Shown one piece after another: positions 6,879-14,114 of a stretch of 23,329 nt of DNA (the first letter of the stretch is position 1; each line of letters starts with the position of its first letter). Source of the stretch: QWPN01 sp044360305 (GTDB lineage Bacteria > Planctomycetota > Planctomycetia > Pirellulales > UBA1268). The notes under the pieces were generated by a model, which saw only the letters and a program-made list of their open reading frames with translations, had not been told where the DNA came from and did no database searches. The stretch spans positions 1 to 23,329 of the forward strand of contig JBIKKQ010000037.1 in NCBI GenBank assembly GCA_044360305.1, given 5' to 3'. Made by a program: the position numbers and the translations under genes.

Positions 6879-8257
6879 CGCGTCGTCTCCGCGAGCCGGT
6901 TGTCGGTGCAGCAGGCGTGCGCCTTCTGGTCGCGGCTCGCGCCGTAGCCGCCCACGGCGAACAGCCGGTCCTCGGGATCGTCCCGGTCGAACACCTTGCG
7001 GCCCTCGACCCAGGTCTGGAGGACCTTCGTCCGCACGGCGAGCGGGTCGCCCGAGAGGATCACGAGATCGGCGTCCTTGCCCGGATCGAGCGACCCGATG
7101 CGGTCCTCGAGGCCGAGCATCCGGGCGCCGGCGAGCGTCAGCGCCTCGAGCGCCTTGCCGCGGGACATGCCGGCGCGGACGGCGAGGCCGGCGGTGCGCA
7201 GGAACAGCCGGGAATCGGTGACGGGGTCGTCGGTATGGAAGGCGCATGGCACGCCCTCCTTTTCCAGCACCGCGCCCGTGGCCAGCGACATGTCCATGGC
7301 CTCGATCTTGCCTCCGGGGCTGTCCACCACGATCACCGAGCAGGGGGCCTTGGCCCGGGCCAGCGGCCCGGCCACCTTCCAGGCCTCGCTGACGTGGTGG
7401 AGCACGACCTTGAAGCCGAACTCGTCCCGCAGCCTGAGCACCGTGAGGATGTCGTCGGCGCGATGGGCGTGGTGATGGACGATCACCCGGCCGTCGAGGA
7501 CGTCGAGCAGCCCCTCCATCTCCAGGTTGCGGTCGGGCCGCTTTGTCGCATCGTCGCCGGCGGCTTCGAGCTTGCGCCGGTATTCCCGGGCGTCGAGAAA
7601 CTTCTGCCGGACGATGGCGGCCGATTTCGACCGCGTGCCCGGGAACGGCGGGTCGCGTTGCGAGTTGGTGCCGTTGGCCATCTTCATGCCACCGATCATC
7701 CGGCCGTCGGCGGTCCGGTAGAGGAGATCGTCGATCGTCTGCGCCGACCGCAGCTTGGCATACACCGTCTGGCCGCTGAGCAGGTGGCCCGAGCCGGGCA
7801 TGATGTTGAGCGTGGTCAGACCGCCGGCCCGGCACTTGCGGAAGCCGGCGTCGCGGACGTTGATCGAGTCGAGGATGCGCACGTCGGGCTGCATCGGTGC
7901 CGACGCGTCGCCCCCCCAGCCGCCGCCGACGTGGCTGTGGGTATCGACGAGCCCGGGCATGATCACCTTCCCGGCGCAGTCGATCCGTTGGGCGTCGGCG
8001 GGGATCGGGGTCGAGGCCACCGGCCCCACGGCCACGATTTTTCCCCCGGCGACCACCACGACGCCGGCGGGCACGGGCGGCCCCGAGATCGGCAGCAGTT
8101 CGGCCCCCACGAAGGCCACCGGCCGCTCCGCGGCGCCGGCGACGCCGCAGGCCAGGAGGGCGATCAGGGCGATCGCCACTGCGGCCCGGGGCAGGAGCCG
8201 GCCGGCGGCGGGCGACCGGCGCCGGTCGGAAACAACGCGAGTCGTGAAGGGGAGCAT
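6875..8257 (-). CDS. Secreted amidohydrolase (imidazolonepropionase-like)
   Basis: A 460-aa exported metal-dependent hydrolase. The N-terminus is a signal peptide with an Arg-rich n-region and hydrophobic 25-40 ending CGVAGAAE. Family landmarks: IMPGLVDTHSHVGGG with His107/His109, HHHAHRADD at 261-269, LHHVSEAW at 287-294 and FHTDDP at 340-345, giving a full set of candidate metal ligands and the catalytic Asp. The C-terminal GSLDPGKDADLVILSGDP is typical of the amidohydrolase beta-sandwich. The substrate (cyclic amide, dipeptide or other) is not predictable. The ATG at 8257 is chosen because GGAG lies 4 nt upstream; another in-frame ATG at 8275 lacks a site. It overlaps its paralogue by 4 nt. 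The gap to tRNA-Val (8258-8476) shows no clear promoter. Confidence 0.88.
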   Translation of the reverse strand: MLPFTTRVVSDRRRSPAAGRLLPRAAVAIALIALLACGVAGAAERPVAFVGAELLPISGPPVPAGVVVVAGGKIVAVGPVASTPIPADAQRIDCAGKVIMPGLVDTHSHVGGGWGGDASAPMQPDVRILDSINVRDAGFRKCRAGGLTTLNIMPGSGHLLSGQTVYAKLRSAQTIDDLLYRTADGRMIGGMKMANGTNSQRDPPFPGTRSKSAAIVRQKFLDAREYRRKLEAAGDDATKRPDRNLEMEGLLDVLDGRVIVHHHAHRADDILTVLRLRDEFGFKVVLHHVSEAWKVAGPLARAKAPCSVIVVDSPGGKIEAMDMSLATGAVLEKEGVPCAFHTDDPVTDSRLFLRTAGLAVRAGMSRGKALEALTLAGARMLGLEDRIGSLDPGKDADLVILSGDPLAVRTKVLQTWVEGRKVFDRDDPEDRLFAVGGYGASRDQKAHACCTDNRLAETTR

Positions 8258-8476
8258 GAATCTCCGGAAATCCATGAATCTGAATCCGGTGGGTGCCGTC
8301 ACGACGGTCCGATTCGGCGTGGCCGAGCCCGAGCCGAGATTCGTGGAGCATACCACGCACCGGTGGCGTGGTGATCGACTACCGCGTCGGTCCGCGGTGT
8401 GCGGGCGACCCGCGAGCGGCTGCCATCGCCCGGGACGCCAGAACGCGCATCGATGGCTCCGGGCCACTTGCGGTAG

Positions 8477-8550
8477 TGGGCGACGAGGGACTCGAACCCC
8501 CAACCCCCTCGGTGTAAACGAGGTGCTCTGACCAATTGAGCTAGTCGCCC
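8477..8550 (-). tRNA. tRNA-Val (anticodon UAC)
   Basis: The minus strand folds into a full cloverleaf of 74 nt including discriminator A. The acceptor arm GGGCGAC pairs with GTCGCCC, the D arm is GCTC/GAGC, and the anticodon arm CCTCG/CGAGG encloses loop TTTACAC, giving anticodon TAC. The T arm carries GGGGG/CCCTC around TTCGAGT. CCA is not encoded (the bases after the discriminator are CTACC). It is downstream of aspS on the same strand, separated from it by the inverted repeat at 8555-8639. Confidence 0.95.
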
Positions 8551-8554
8551 TGTG

Positions 8555-8639
8555 AAAAATAGGGACGGGAGCGAATTTCCCCTTCCCATGTTGATTCGTC
8601 GTCTCCCCGGACAGGAAATTCGCTCCCGTCCCTATTTTT
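8555..8639. repeat. REP-type inverted repeat with perfect 26-bp arms
   Basis: Arms 8555-8580 and 8614-8639 are exact reverse complements over 26 bp, separated by 33 nt. Each arm has the core GGGACGGGAGCGAATTTCC preceded by AAAAATA (or its complement). The outer arm overlaps the aspS stop codon (8638-8640) by two bases. The layout of two inverted REP units around a short spacer resembles REPIN elements mobilised by RAYT/Y1 transposases; none is encoded here. The A/T-rich ends also make it a plausible two-way transcription terminator. Confidence 0.85.
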
Positions 8640-10407
8640 ATTTTGGCGGCACGACGACGCGGACGCCCAGCTCCACCAGCTGCTTCGTCTCCACCGGCGC
8701 CGGCGCGCCCGTCATCAGGTCGCTCGCCTTCTGCGTCTTCGGGAAGGCGATCACGTCGCGGATGTTGTCGAGCCGGCCGAAGAGCATCACCCAGCGGTCG
8801 ATGCCGAGCGCGATTCCGCCGTGCGGCGGCGCCCCGCTCCGCAGGGCGTCGAGGAGGAACCCGAACCGGTCGCGGGCCACCTCCGGCGTGATCCCCAACA
8901 GGTTGAACACCTTCTCCTGCGTCGCCCCGTCGTGGATCCGGATCGTGCCGCCGCCCGCCTCCGAGCCGTTGATCACCAGGTCGTAGGCCACGGCCCGGCA
9001 GGCCGCCGGATCGCTCTCCAGAAGGTCGCGGTCGCCGGGCCGGGGGGCCGTGAACGGATGGTGCATCGACGCCCAGCCGCCGGTCTCGGCGTCGCGGGCG
9101 AACATCGGAAAGTCCACCACCCAGGAGAAGTGCATCTGCGCGGGGTCATACAGCCCGAGCCGGGCGCCGAGCCGCTTCCGCAGCATGTGCAGCGCCTTGC
9201 AGGTGACCTCGAACGAGTCGGCCACGATCAGCGCCAGGTCGCCCGGCACGCAGCCGAGCCGGGCCTTGAGGGCCTCGGCCACCGCGCCGATGTTCTTCGC
9301 CACCGGGCCCGACCACGAGCCGTCTGGCTCGACCTTCAGCCAGACGAGCCCCTTCGCGCCGCCCTCGACCGCCAGGCCCGTCAGGTCGTCGAGATCCTTT
9401 CGCGAGAACTGGCCCGCCGCGCCGGGGACGCGGATGCCGCGGACACGGCCGCCGCTCTCGGCGGCGCCGCGGAAGACGCGGAAGTCGCTTTCCCCGGCGA
9501 TCGCCGTGAGGTCGCAGATCTCCAGGCCGTACCGCAGGTCGGGGGCGTCGTGGCCGAACCGCTCCATGCACTCGTCCCACGTCAGCCGGGGGAGGGGCAG
9601 CGGCACGTCGAGGCCGAGGATCTCGCGGGCCGTGCGGCGGACAAGCCCCTCGATCACCCCCATCACGTCGTCCGCCTCCACGAACGACATCTCCACGTCG
9701 AGCTGGGTGAATTCCGGCTGGCGGTCGGCCCGCAGATCCTCGTCGCGGAAGCACTTGGCAACCTGCACGTAGCGGTCGAAGCCGGCCATCATCAACAACT
9801 GCTTGTAGAGCTGCGGCGACTGCGGCAGGGCGAAGAACGAGCCGTGGTCGAGCCGGCTGGGGACGAGGTAGTCCCGCGCCCCCTCGGGCGTGCTCTTGCC
9901 GAGCATCGGCGTCTCCACGTCGATGAAGCCGAGCTCGTCGAAGTGGTCGCGCATGATCTTCACGATCCGGCTGCGCAGGAAGAGGTTGTCCTGCATCGCC
10001 GGCCGGCGCAGGTCGAGCCAGCGGTTAGTGAGGCGGACCTCCTCGCCGGGCAGGTCAGCGGCGCCGGGCTGGAACACCGGCGTCGCCGCCTCGTTGAGCA
10101 CCTCCAGCCGCCGGCAGGCGAGCTCGATGCCCCCCGTGGTCAGCTTCGGGTTGGTCGTCCCCTCGGGGCGGGCGCCGACGACGCCGGAGACGAGGATCAC
10201 CCACTCGGGCCGCACGCTCTTCGCCGCGGCGAGCGTCTCGGGCGGGCTGTCGGGCCCGATTACGACCTGCGTCTTCCCCCAGCGGTCGCGGAGATCGACG
10301 AAGATCACTCCCTTGTGGTCGCGGACCCGGTCCACCCAGCCGCAGAGCGTGGCCTCCGTGCCAAGGTGATCGGGACGCAGTTCGCCGCAGGTGTGGGTTC
10401 GGAGCAC
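8638..10407 (-). CDS. aspS: Aspartyl-tRNA synthetase (likely non-discriminating)
   Basis: A 589-aa class IIb synthetase of the bacterial type, normal length with the GAD insertion. It charges tRNA-Asp with aspartate in the cytoplasm. The N-terminal OB-fold (1-110) is followed by the catalytic core: motif 2 FRDEDLRADRQPEFTQLD and motif 3 GIALGIDRWVMLF are intact. Residue 31 is His (RDHKG) and residue 83 is Gly (RPEGTT), the two positions implicated in tRNA-Asn recognition by the Pseudomonas aeruginosa enzyme; this suggests it also charges tRNA-Asn. Start is GTG at 10407; no better start lies upstream in frame and the Shine-Dalgarno is weak. A hairpin (10451-10471) separates it from the preceding gene, and its stop lies in the 26-bp inverted repeat. 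Confidence 0.97.
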   Translation of the reverse strand: MLRTHTCGELRPDHLGTEATLCGWVDRVRDHKGVIFVDLRDRWGKTQVVIGPDSPPETLAAAKSVRPEWVILVSGVVGARPEGTTNPKLTTGGIELACRRLEVLNEAATPVFQPGAADLPGEEVRLTNRWLDLRRPAMQDNLFLRSRIVKIMRDHFDELGFIDVETPMLGKSTPEGARDYLVPSRLDHGSFFALPQSPQLYKQLLMMAGFDRYVQVAKCFRDEDLRADRQPEFTQLDVEMSFVEADDVMGVIEGLVRRTAREILGLDVPLPLPRLTWDECMERFGHDAPDLRYGLEICDLTAIAGESDFRVFRGAAESGGRVRGIRVPGAAGQFSRKDLDDLTGLAVEGGAKGLVWLKVEPDGSWSGPVAKNIGAVAEALKARLGCVPGDLALIVADSFEVTCKALHMLRKRLGARLGLYDPAQMHFSWVVDFPMFARDAETGGWASMHHPFTAPRPGDRDLLESDPAACRAVAYDLVINGSEAGGGTIRIHDGATQEKVFNLLGITPEVARDRFGFLLDALRSGAPPHGGIALGIDRWVMLFGRLDNIRDVIAFPKTQKASDLMTGAPAPVETKQLVELGVRVVVPPK

Positions 10408-10450
10408 GGTGGGGATGCCTGGAGGAAAACGGACGGGAACGAACGGGAAC

Positions 10451-10471
10451 GCCCGGCCGCCGCGGCCGGGC
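10451..10471. terminator. Strong GC hairpin, possible terminator of dcd operon
   Basis: GCCCGGCCG (10451-10459) and CGGCCGGGC (10463-10471) form a perfect 9-bp stem with a 3-nt loop, 7 nt beyond the stop of the small membrane gene. No T-run follows on the minus strand, so it would be an imperfect or factor-assisted terminator; alternatively it attenuates aspS. Confidence 0.45.
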
Positions 10472-10477
10472 CGGGGC

Positions 10478-10684
10478 TCAGTCCTTCGGCTGGAACGCCG
10501 CCATGACGAGGAGCACGAAGGCGAGCAGGAGGGCGAGGCCGAGCGAAGGGATCGCCCCGAAGAAGAACAGTTGCTTCGCCGTGTCGGCGCCGAGCGAATC
10601 CCAGGCGAAGACGCCGGCCAGCGACAGGCCGACGAACACCAGCGACAGGAGCAGCGCCGCCCAGGCGAGGAGTTTTGACACCAT
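10478..10684 (-). CDS. Small two-helix membrane protein, 68 aa
   Basis: A short hydrophobic protein: helix 1 at about 5-25, a polar loop (WDSLGADTAKQ) at 28-38, and helix 2 at about 45-62, ending FQPKD. No family is recognised. The ATG at 10684 lies 5 nt after the dcd stop, so it is almost certainly co-transcribed with dcd. The frame continues upstream through dcd as a shadow, and the junction of composition marks the real start. Its function and any link with dCTP deaminase are unknown. Confidence 0.72.
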   Translation of the reverse strand: MVSKLLAWAALLLSLVFVGLSLAGVFAWDSLGADTAKQLFFFGAIPSLGLALLLAFVLLVMAAFQPKD

Positions 10685-10689
10685 CGGGC

Positions 10690-11298
10690 CTACCTCGCGG
10701 GGCGGGGCGCGAGCAGTTCCGCGGCCCCGGCCGTCTCGGCCGCGAAATCGAGATGCAGCTGCTGGCCGACGTCGTCGTCGCCGGCGAGTTCCCGAAACAG
10801 CAGACTCGGCTGGATGTCGCGGTTGTGCTGGTACTTGTCGCTGGCGTACTCGGTGATCTGGCCGGCCACCTGGTGGAAGAAGATCTGGCAGATCGGCACG
10901 CCGGGGTAGATCTTCACCGGCTGCACGGCGAACATCTCCAGCGTCCAGTAGCCGCAGAAGCCGACGTCGCCGAAGCCGGCAGTGACGTGGACGAACAGGC
11001 CGAGCCGGCCGATGGAACTCCGCCCCTCGATCATCGGCACGAGGTTGTGGGTCTCCGTCCGCTCGACCGTGCGGCCGAGGTACAGCTGGTTGGGCGTGAG
11101 CACGAGTCCGTCGGCGGGGATGCGGATCCGCTCCACGCGGTTGCTCTTCCGCATGTCGAGCACCACCTCCTCGTAGACGAGCAGTTCGTCGTGGAGCGAG
11201 AGGTTGTAGCTGTTGGGATTGAGCCGGCTCTCGTCGAACGGCTCGATGACGACGTTGCGGCCGAGCTGCTGCTTGATCTCGTTGCCGGAGAGGATCAT
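10690..11298 (-). CDS. dcd: dCTP deaminase
   Basis: A 202-aa member of the dUTPase/dCTP deaminase fold. It converts dCTP to dUTP (or directly to dUMP in bifunctional members) for thymidylate synthesis. Landmarks: an N-terminal ILSGNEIK, SYNLSLHDEL at 30-39, EGRSSIGRLGL at 91-101 and HVTAGFGDVGFCGYWTLEMF with the catalytic Glu121. The TAGFGDxGF sequence is closer to bifunctional dCTP deaminase/dUTPases than to the E. coli enzyme, but this needs testing. The C-terminal 20 residues form an Ala-rich tail. The ATG at 11298 has GGGAG seven nt upstream; a promoter is visible at 11361-11390. A small membrane protein follows after 5 nt. Confidence 0.95.
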   Translation of the reverse strand: MILSGNEIKQQLGRNVVIEPFDESRLNPNSYNLSLHDELLVYEEVVLDMRKSNRVERIRIPADGLVLTPNQLYLGRTVERTETHNLVPMIEGRSSIGRLGLFVHVTAGFGDVGFCGYWTLEMFAVQPVKIYPGVPICQIFFHQVAGQITEYASDKYQHNRDIQPSLLFRELAGDDDVGQQLHLDFAAETAGAAELLAPRPAR

Positions 11299-11360
11299 CG
11301 GGGGCTCCCGTTCGCTGGCGGTGGGCGTACGACACGATCGGGCCACGACTGTAGTCGCGG

Positions 11361-11390
11361 ATTGTATGCAGGACGGCCGGACTCTGACAG
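11361..11390 (-). promoter_or_regulatory. Sigma70-like promoter of dcd
   Basis: On the minus strand CTGTCA (11385-11390) and TACAAT (11361-11366) are 18 nt apart. Initiation near 11354 would fall within a palindrome CGACT-GT-AGTCG (11346-11357), which could be an operator. The leader to the ATG at 11298 is about 56 nt. Confidence 0.55.
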
Positions 11391-11403
11391 CCACCCGCGC
11401 CGC

Positions 11404-12162
11404 TCAGCCGCGCACGCCCACCCGCGGGCAGAGATCGGCCAGGGGGCAGCCGGTGCAGCGGGGGCGGCGGGCGAGGCAGACGTTCCGGCCGAGTTCGATG
11501 AGCCGGTGACTGAAGGCGATCCAGTGCCGGCGGTCGAGGACCGCGACCAGGTCCCGTTCGGCCCGGACGGCGTCGGCCTGCCGGGTGAGGCCGAGCCGCC
11601 GGGAAATCCGCCCCACGTGGGTGTCCACGACGACGCCCGTGGCCTCGCCGAAGGCGGCGCCCATGACGACATTGGCCGTCTTCCGACCGACCCCGGGCAG
11701 CCGCACGAGATCAGGGAGCGATCGGGGCACGTCGCCGCCGTGCCGCTCGCCGAGCGCCCGGCTGCAGCCGAGCAGGCTGCGGGCCTTGGCCCGGAAGAAG
11801 CCGGTGCTGCGGATGACTCCCTCCAGGTCGGCCGGTCGGGCTGCGGCGAGCGCCGCGGCGTCGGGCCAGCGTCGAAACAGGTCTGGCGTGACCGCGTTGA
11901 CCCGCTTGTCGGTGCACTGCGCCGAGAGGATCGTCGCCACGAGGAGCTCGAACGGCGAGCGGAAGTCGAGGGAACAGGCAGAGTCCGGGTAGGTGGCCGC
12001 CAACCGCCGGGCGATCGCCTCGGCCCGGTCGCGGCGGCCGGCCGCCGTCTCCCGTTGCCGGCGGCCACTGGCGGCCGGTCTGCTACGATTCTCGGCGGAG
12101 CCGCCGCCGCGGGGCTTTCCCGTGGAGTGGCGTGGCGGACGCGAGGACGGAGGTGTGGCCAT
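11404..12162 (-). CDS. nth: Endonuclease III (DNA glycosylase/AP lyase)
   Basis: A 252-aa base-excision-repair glycosylase that removes oxidised pyrimidines and nicks abasic sites. The HhH motif LPGVGRKTANVV holds catalytic Lys161, VVVDTHVGR holds catalytic Asp180, and the [4Fe-4S] loop is complete with Cys229, 236, 239 and 245 (C-x6-C-x2-C-x5-C). Compared with E. coli Nth there are about 40 additional N-terminal residues rich in Arg, Ser and Gly with no internal Met, Val or Leu that could serve as a start, so the extension appears real unless an unusual start is used. The ATG (12160-12162) overlaps the ATG of the divergent DUF309 gene. No clear ribosome site is seen. Confidence 0.93.
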   Translation of the reverse strand: MATPPSSRPPRHSTGKPRGGGSAENRSRPAASGRRQRETAAGRRDRAEAIARRLAATYPDSACSLDFRSPFELLVATILSAQCTDKRVNAVTPDLFRRWPDAAALAAARPADLEGVIRSTGFFRAKARSLLGCSRALGERHGGDVPRSLPDLVRLPGVGRKTANVVMGAAFGEATGVVVDTHVGRISRRLGLTRQADAVRAERDLVAVLDRRHWIAFSHRLIELGRNVCLARRPRCTGCPLADLCPRVGVRG

Positions 12163-12571
12163 GACGCAGGAGCCGGGCAGCGACGGGGGCTACGAGCCGC
12201 TGTACCTCGCCGGAATCGAGAAATTCAACGCCTGCGAGTACTACGAGAGCCACGAGGTCTGGGAGGAACTGTGGACCGAATACCGCGGCCCGTCGCGGCA
12301 GTTTTACCAGGGACTGATCCAGGCTGCAGTGGCGCTCTATCATTTCGGAAATGGCAACATCCGCGGCGCTCGCAAGCTTCACGGCAGCGTCCACCGTTAC
12401 CTGGAGCCCTACGCCCCCCGGCACCTGGGACTGGACGTGGCCGCGTTCCTGGCGGCGTTCGACACCTGCCTGGCCGAGGTGGCGGCGAGCACCGAGGATT
12501 ACCCGACCATCGCCCTCGACCCGGACCTGCTTCCCGAGATCCATCTCGATCCCGCGCCCGGTGCCCCGTGA
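12161..12571 (+). CDS. DUF309 family protein
   Basis: A 136-aa helical protein. The signature FNACEYYESHEVWEELW (about 22-38) matches the DUF309 pattern of paired acidic residues and His (F-N-x-x-x-Y-Y-E-x-H-E-x-x-E-x-x-W), followed by FYQGLIQAAVALYHF and a short helical tail. The His/Glu arrangement suggests metal binding, but no biochemical role is established. The ATG at 12161 is well supported: GGAGG at 12148-12152 is placed 8 nt upstream. The start codon overlaps the nth start on the other strand, so the 5' control region must lie inside the nth coding sequence; TACGAT near 12091 is a possible -10. A gap of 49 nt leads to the LON-domain gene. Confidence 0.88.
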   Translation: MTQEPGSDGGYEPLYLAGIEKFNACEYYESHEVWEELWTEYRGPSRQFYQGLIQAAVALYHFGNGNIRGARKLHGSVHRYLEPYAPRHLGLDVAAFLAAFDTCLAEVAASTEDYPTIALDPDLLPEIHLDPAPGAP

Positions 12572-12620
12572 CCTGAATTGGCCGGCCGCCCGACTGGCGC
12601 GGCGGCCGAATCCCAGCGAA

Positions 12621-13313
12621 ATGTCCGAAGAATCCTCCCCGTTCTCCCCCGAGCAGTTCTCCGGCCGCGCGCGGATCTTTCCGCTGCCGAACCTGGTGAT
12701 GTTTCCCCACGTCATGCAGGCCCTGCACGTCTTCGAGCCGCGTTACCGGGCCATGGTCGAGGAGGCGGTCGAGGACGACCGGCTGATCGCGCTGGGCGTG
12801 CTCGCCCCGGGCTGGGAGCAGAATTACGAGGGCCGCCCGCCGCTCCGCTCGACCGCCTGCCTGTGCCGCATTGCCACCCACCAGCGGACGAAGCAGGGCA
12901 CGTACAACGTCCTGCTGGAGGGCGTTCGCCGGCTGCGGCTGGTGAACGAGCTGCCCCCCAAGAAGTTGTTTCGCGAAGTCGAGGCGGAGATTCTCGACGA
13001 CGTCGAGCCGCCGGACGCCTCCCCCACGGCGGCCGCCGACATCCAGCAGGAACTGCTCGCCGCCTTCAAGCGGGCGCTGCCGCAGATTCCCGATGCCTTC
13101 AGCCAGATCGACCAACTGCTCGGCACCCAGATCTCGCTGGGCATGCTCGCCGACATCGTGTCGTACACCGTCGAGCTCGACCTGGAGACGAAGGTCCGGC
13201 TGCTGGCGGAGTGCGACGTCTTCCGCCGGGCACGGCTGCTGCTCGAGGCGTTCGCCGTCCGGCCCGCGGCCCAGGCGGGCCGCCGTTTTCCCCCGGACTT
13301 CAGCGTCAACTGA
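12621..13313 (+). CDS. LON N-terminal (substrate-binding) domain protein
   Basis: A 230-aa protein consisting mainly of the LON substrate-binding domain without ATPase or protease parts. The N-terminal FPLPNLVMFPHVMQALHVFE followed by RYRAMVEEA is the family signature, and CLCRIATHQRTKQGTYNVLLEG the central beta-strands; the C-terminal half (about 140-215) is helical. Stand-alone LON-N proteins are common in bacteria and of unknown function; they are presumed to bind polypeptides. The ATG at 12621 was selected because it immediately precedes the domain; the upstream open frame has shadow composition. It follows DUF309 by 49 nt and precedes folE by 62 nt, so co-transcription with DUF309 is plausible. 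Confidence 0.87.
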   Translation: MSEESSPFSPEQFSGRARIFPLPNLVMFPHVMQALHVFEPRYRAMVEEAVEDDRLIALGVLAPGWEQNYEGRPPLRSTACLCRIATHQRTKQGTYNVLLEGVRRLRLVNELPPKKLFREVEAEILDDVEPPDASPTAAADIQQELLAAFKRALPQIPDAFSQIDQLLGTQISLGMLADIVSYTVELDLETKVRLLAECDVFRRARLLLEAFAVRPAAQAGRRFPPDFSVN

Positions 13314-13340
13314 AGCAGCGGCCGACCGGCCCGCGGCCGG

Positions 13341-13369
13341 CTGTCGGGCAGGCGGATGGATGGTAGAGT
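13341..13369 (+). promoter_or_regulatory. Putative folE promoter, leaderless arrangement
   Basis: CTGTCG (13341-13346) and TAGAGT (13364-13369) are 17 nt apart. The -10 ends 6 nt before the folE ATG at 13376, so initiation would fall on or next to the start codon. Match to consensus is moderate, and there is no ribosome site upstream of the ATG. Confidence 0.4.
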
Positions 13370-13375
13370 GAGTTC

Positions 13376-14020
13376 ATGACCACGCCCCGCGTTTCCTCCT
13401 CCCATCTCGGCTGTGCCGGTGACGATTCTGAGCCTGCCCCGGGCCGGGCGGCCGTGGACCATGCCCGCATCGAGCGGGCCGTCCGCGAGATCCTCGCGGC
13501 CGTCGGCGAGGATCCCGGCCGCGAGGGCCTGCGGGAGACGCCGGCCCGGGTTGCCCGGATGTATGCGGAGATGTTCAGCGGCCTGCGGCAGGATCCGCGG
13601 GAGCACCTCCGCGCCGCCTTCACCGAGAAGTACGACGAGATCGTCCTCGTCCGCGACATCGCCTTCAACAGCATCTGCGAGCATCACCTGCTGCCGTTCA
13701 CCGGCCGGGCCCACGTCGGCTACCTGCCCGACGGCCGCGTGCTCGGCCTGAGCAAGCTGGCCCGGATCGTCGAGGTGGTGTCGCACCGCCCGCAGGTGCA
13801 GGAGCGGATGACGGAACAGATCGCCGACCTGCTGGTGGAGGACCTCGGGGCCAAGGGGGTGGCCGTCGTCGTCGAAGCGTCGCACACCTGCATGACGATC
13901 CGCGGCGTCCGCAAGCCGGGCAGCATCTGCGTCACCTCCGCGATGAAGGGCCTGTTTCGCACCAACGTCTCCAGCCGGGCGGAGGTGATGTCGTTGATCT
14001 ACGGGGGCCGCTCCCCGTGA
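13376..14020 (+). CDS. folE: GTP cyclohydrolase I
   Basis: A 214-aa type I enzyme that opens GTP to 7,8-dihydroneopterin triphosphate, the first step of folate (and often queuosine) synthesis. The zinc ligands are visible: Cys101 and His104 in NSICEHHLLPF and Cys172 in SHTCMTIRG. GYLPDGRVLGLSKLARIVEV and RPQVQERMTEQIA are hallmark stretches, and the C-terminus FRTNVSSRAEVMSLI is typical. The first about 30 residues are a variable, probably disordered extension. There is no Shine-Dalgarno; a -10-like TAGAGT ends 6 nt before the ATG, suggesting a leaderless message. It heads a run of plus-strand genes leading to the molybdopterin cluster, 94 nt before the next start. Confidence 0.97.
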   Translation: MTTPRVSSSHLGCAGDDSEPAPGRAAVDHARIERAVREILAAVGEDPGREGLRETPARVARMYAEMFSGLRQDPREHLRAAFTEKYDEIVLVRDIAFNSICEHHLLPFTGRAHVGYLPDGRVLGLSKLARIVEVVSHRPQVQERMTEQIADLLVEDLGAKGVAVVVEASHTCMTIRGVRKPGSICVTSAMKGLFRTNVSSRAEVMSLIYGGRSP

Positions 14021-14114
14021 GCCGCGACCGCACGCGGCCGCCCGTCCGCGGAGCCGGGGGGCGGCGTTCCCCGCCGGCCGCGGTCGTCCCGTTCCCCGCC
14101 GGGCCGCGCCGCGC

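Noticed and set aside
5610..8360. A 916-codon minus-strand frame that looks like an amidohydrolase fusion
   Set aside because: The first half is the wrong frame of the upstream amidohydrolase; the two genes overlap by ATGA in different frames.
8293..8531. Short plus-strand frames across the tRNA-Val region
   Set aside because: They read through the antisense of a well-folded tRNA and have no ribosome site or family similarity.
14021..14114. GC-rich hairpins after folE as a terminator
   Set aside because: The stems are irregular and no T-run follows; in this base composition such pairing is common by chance.
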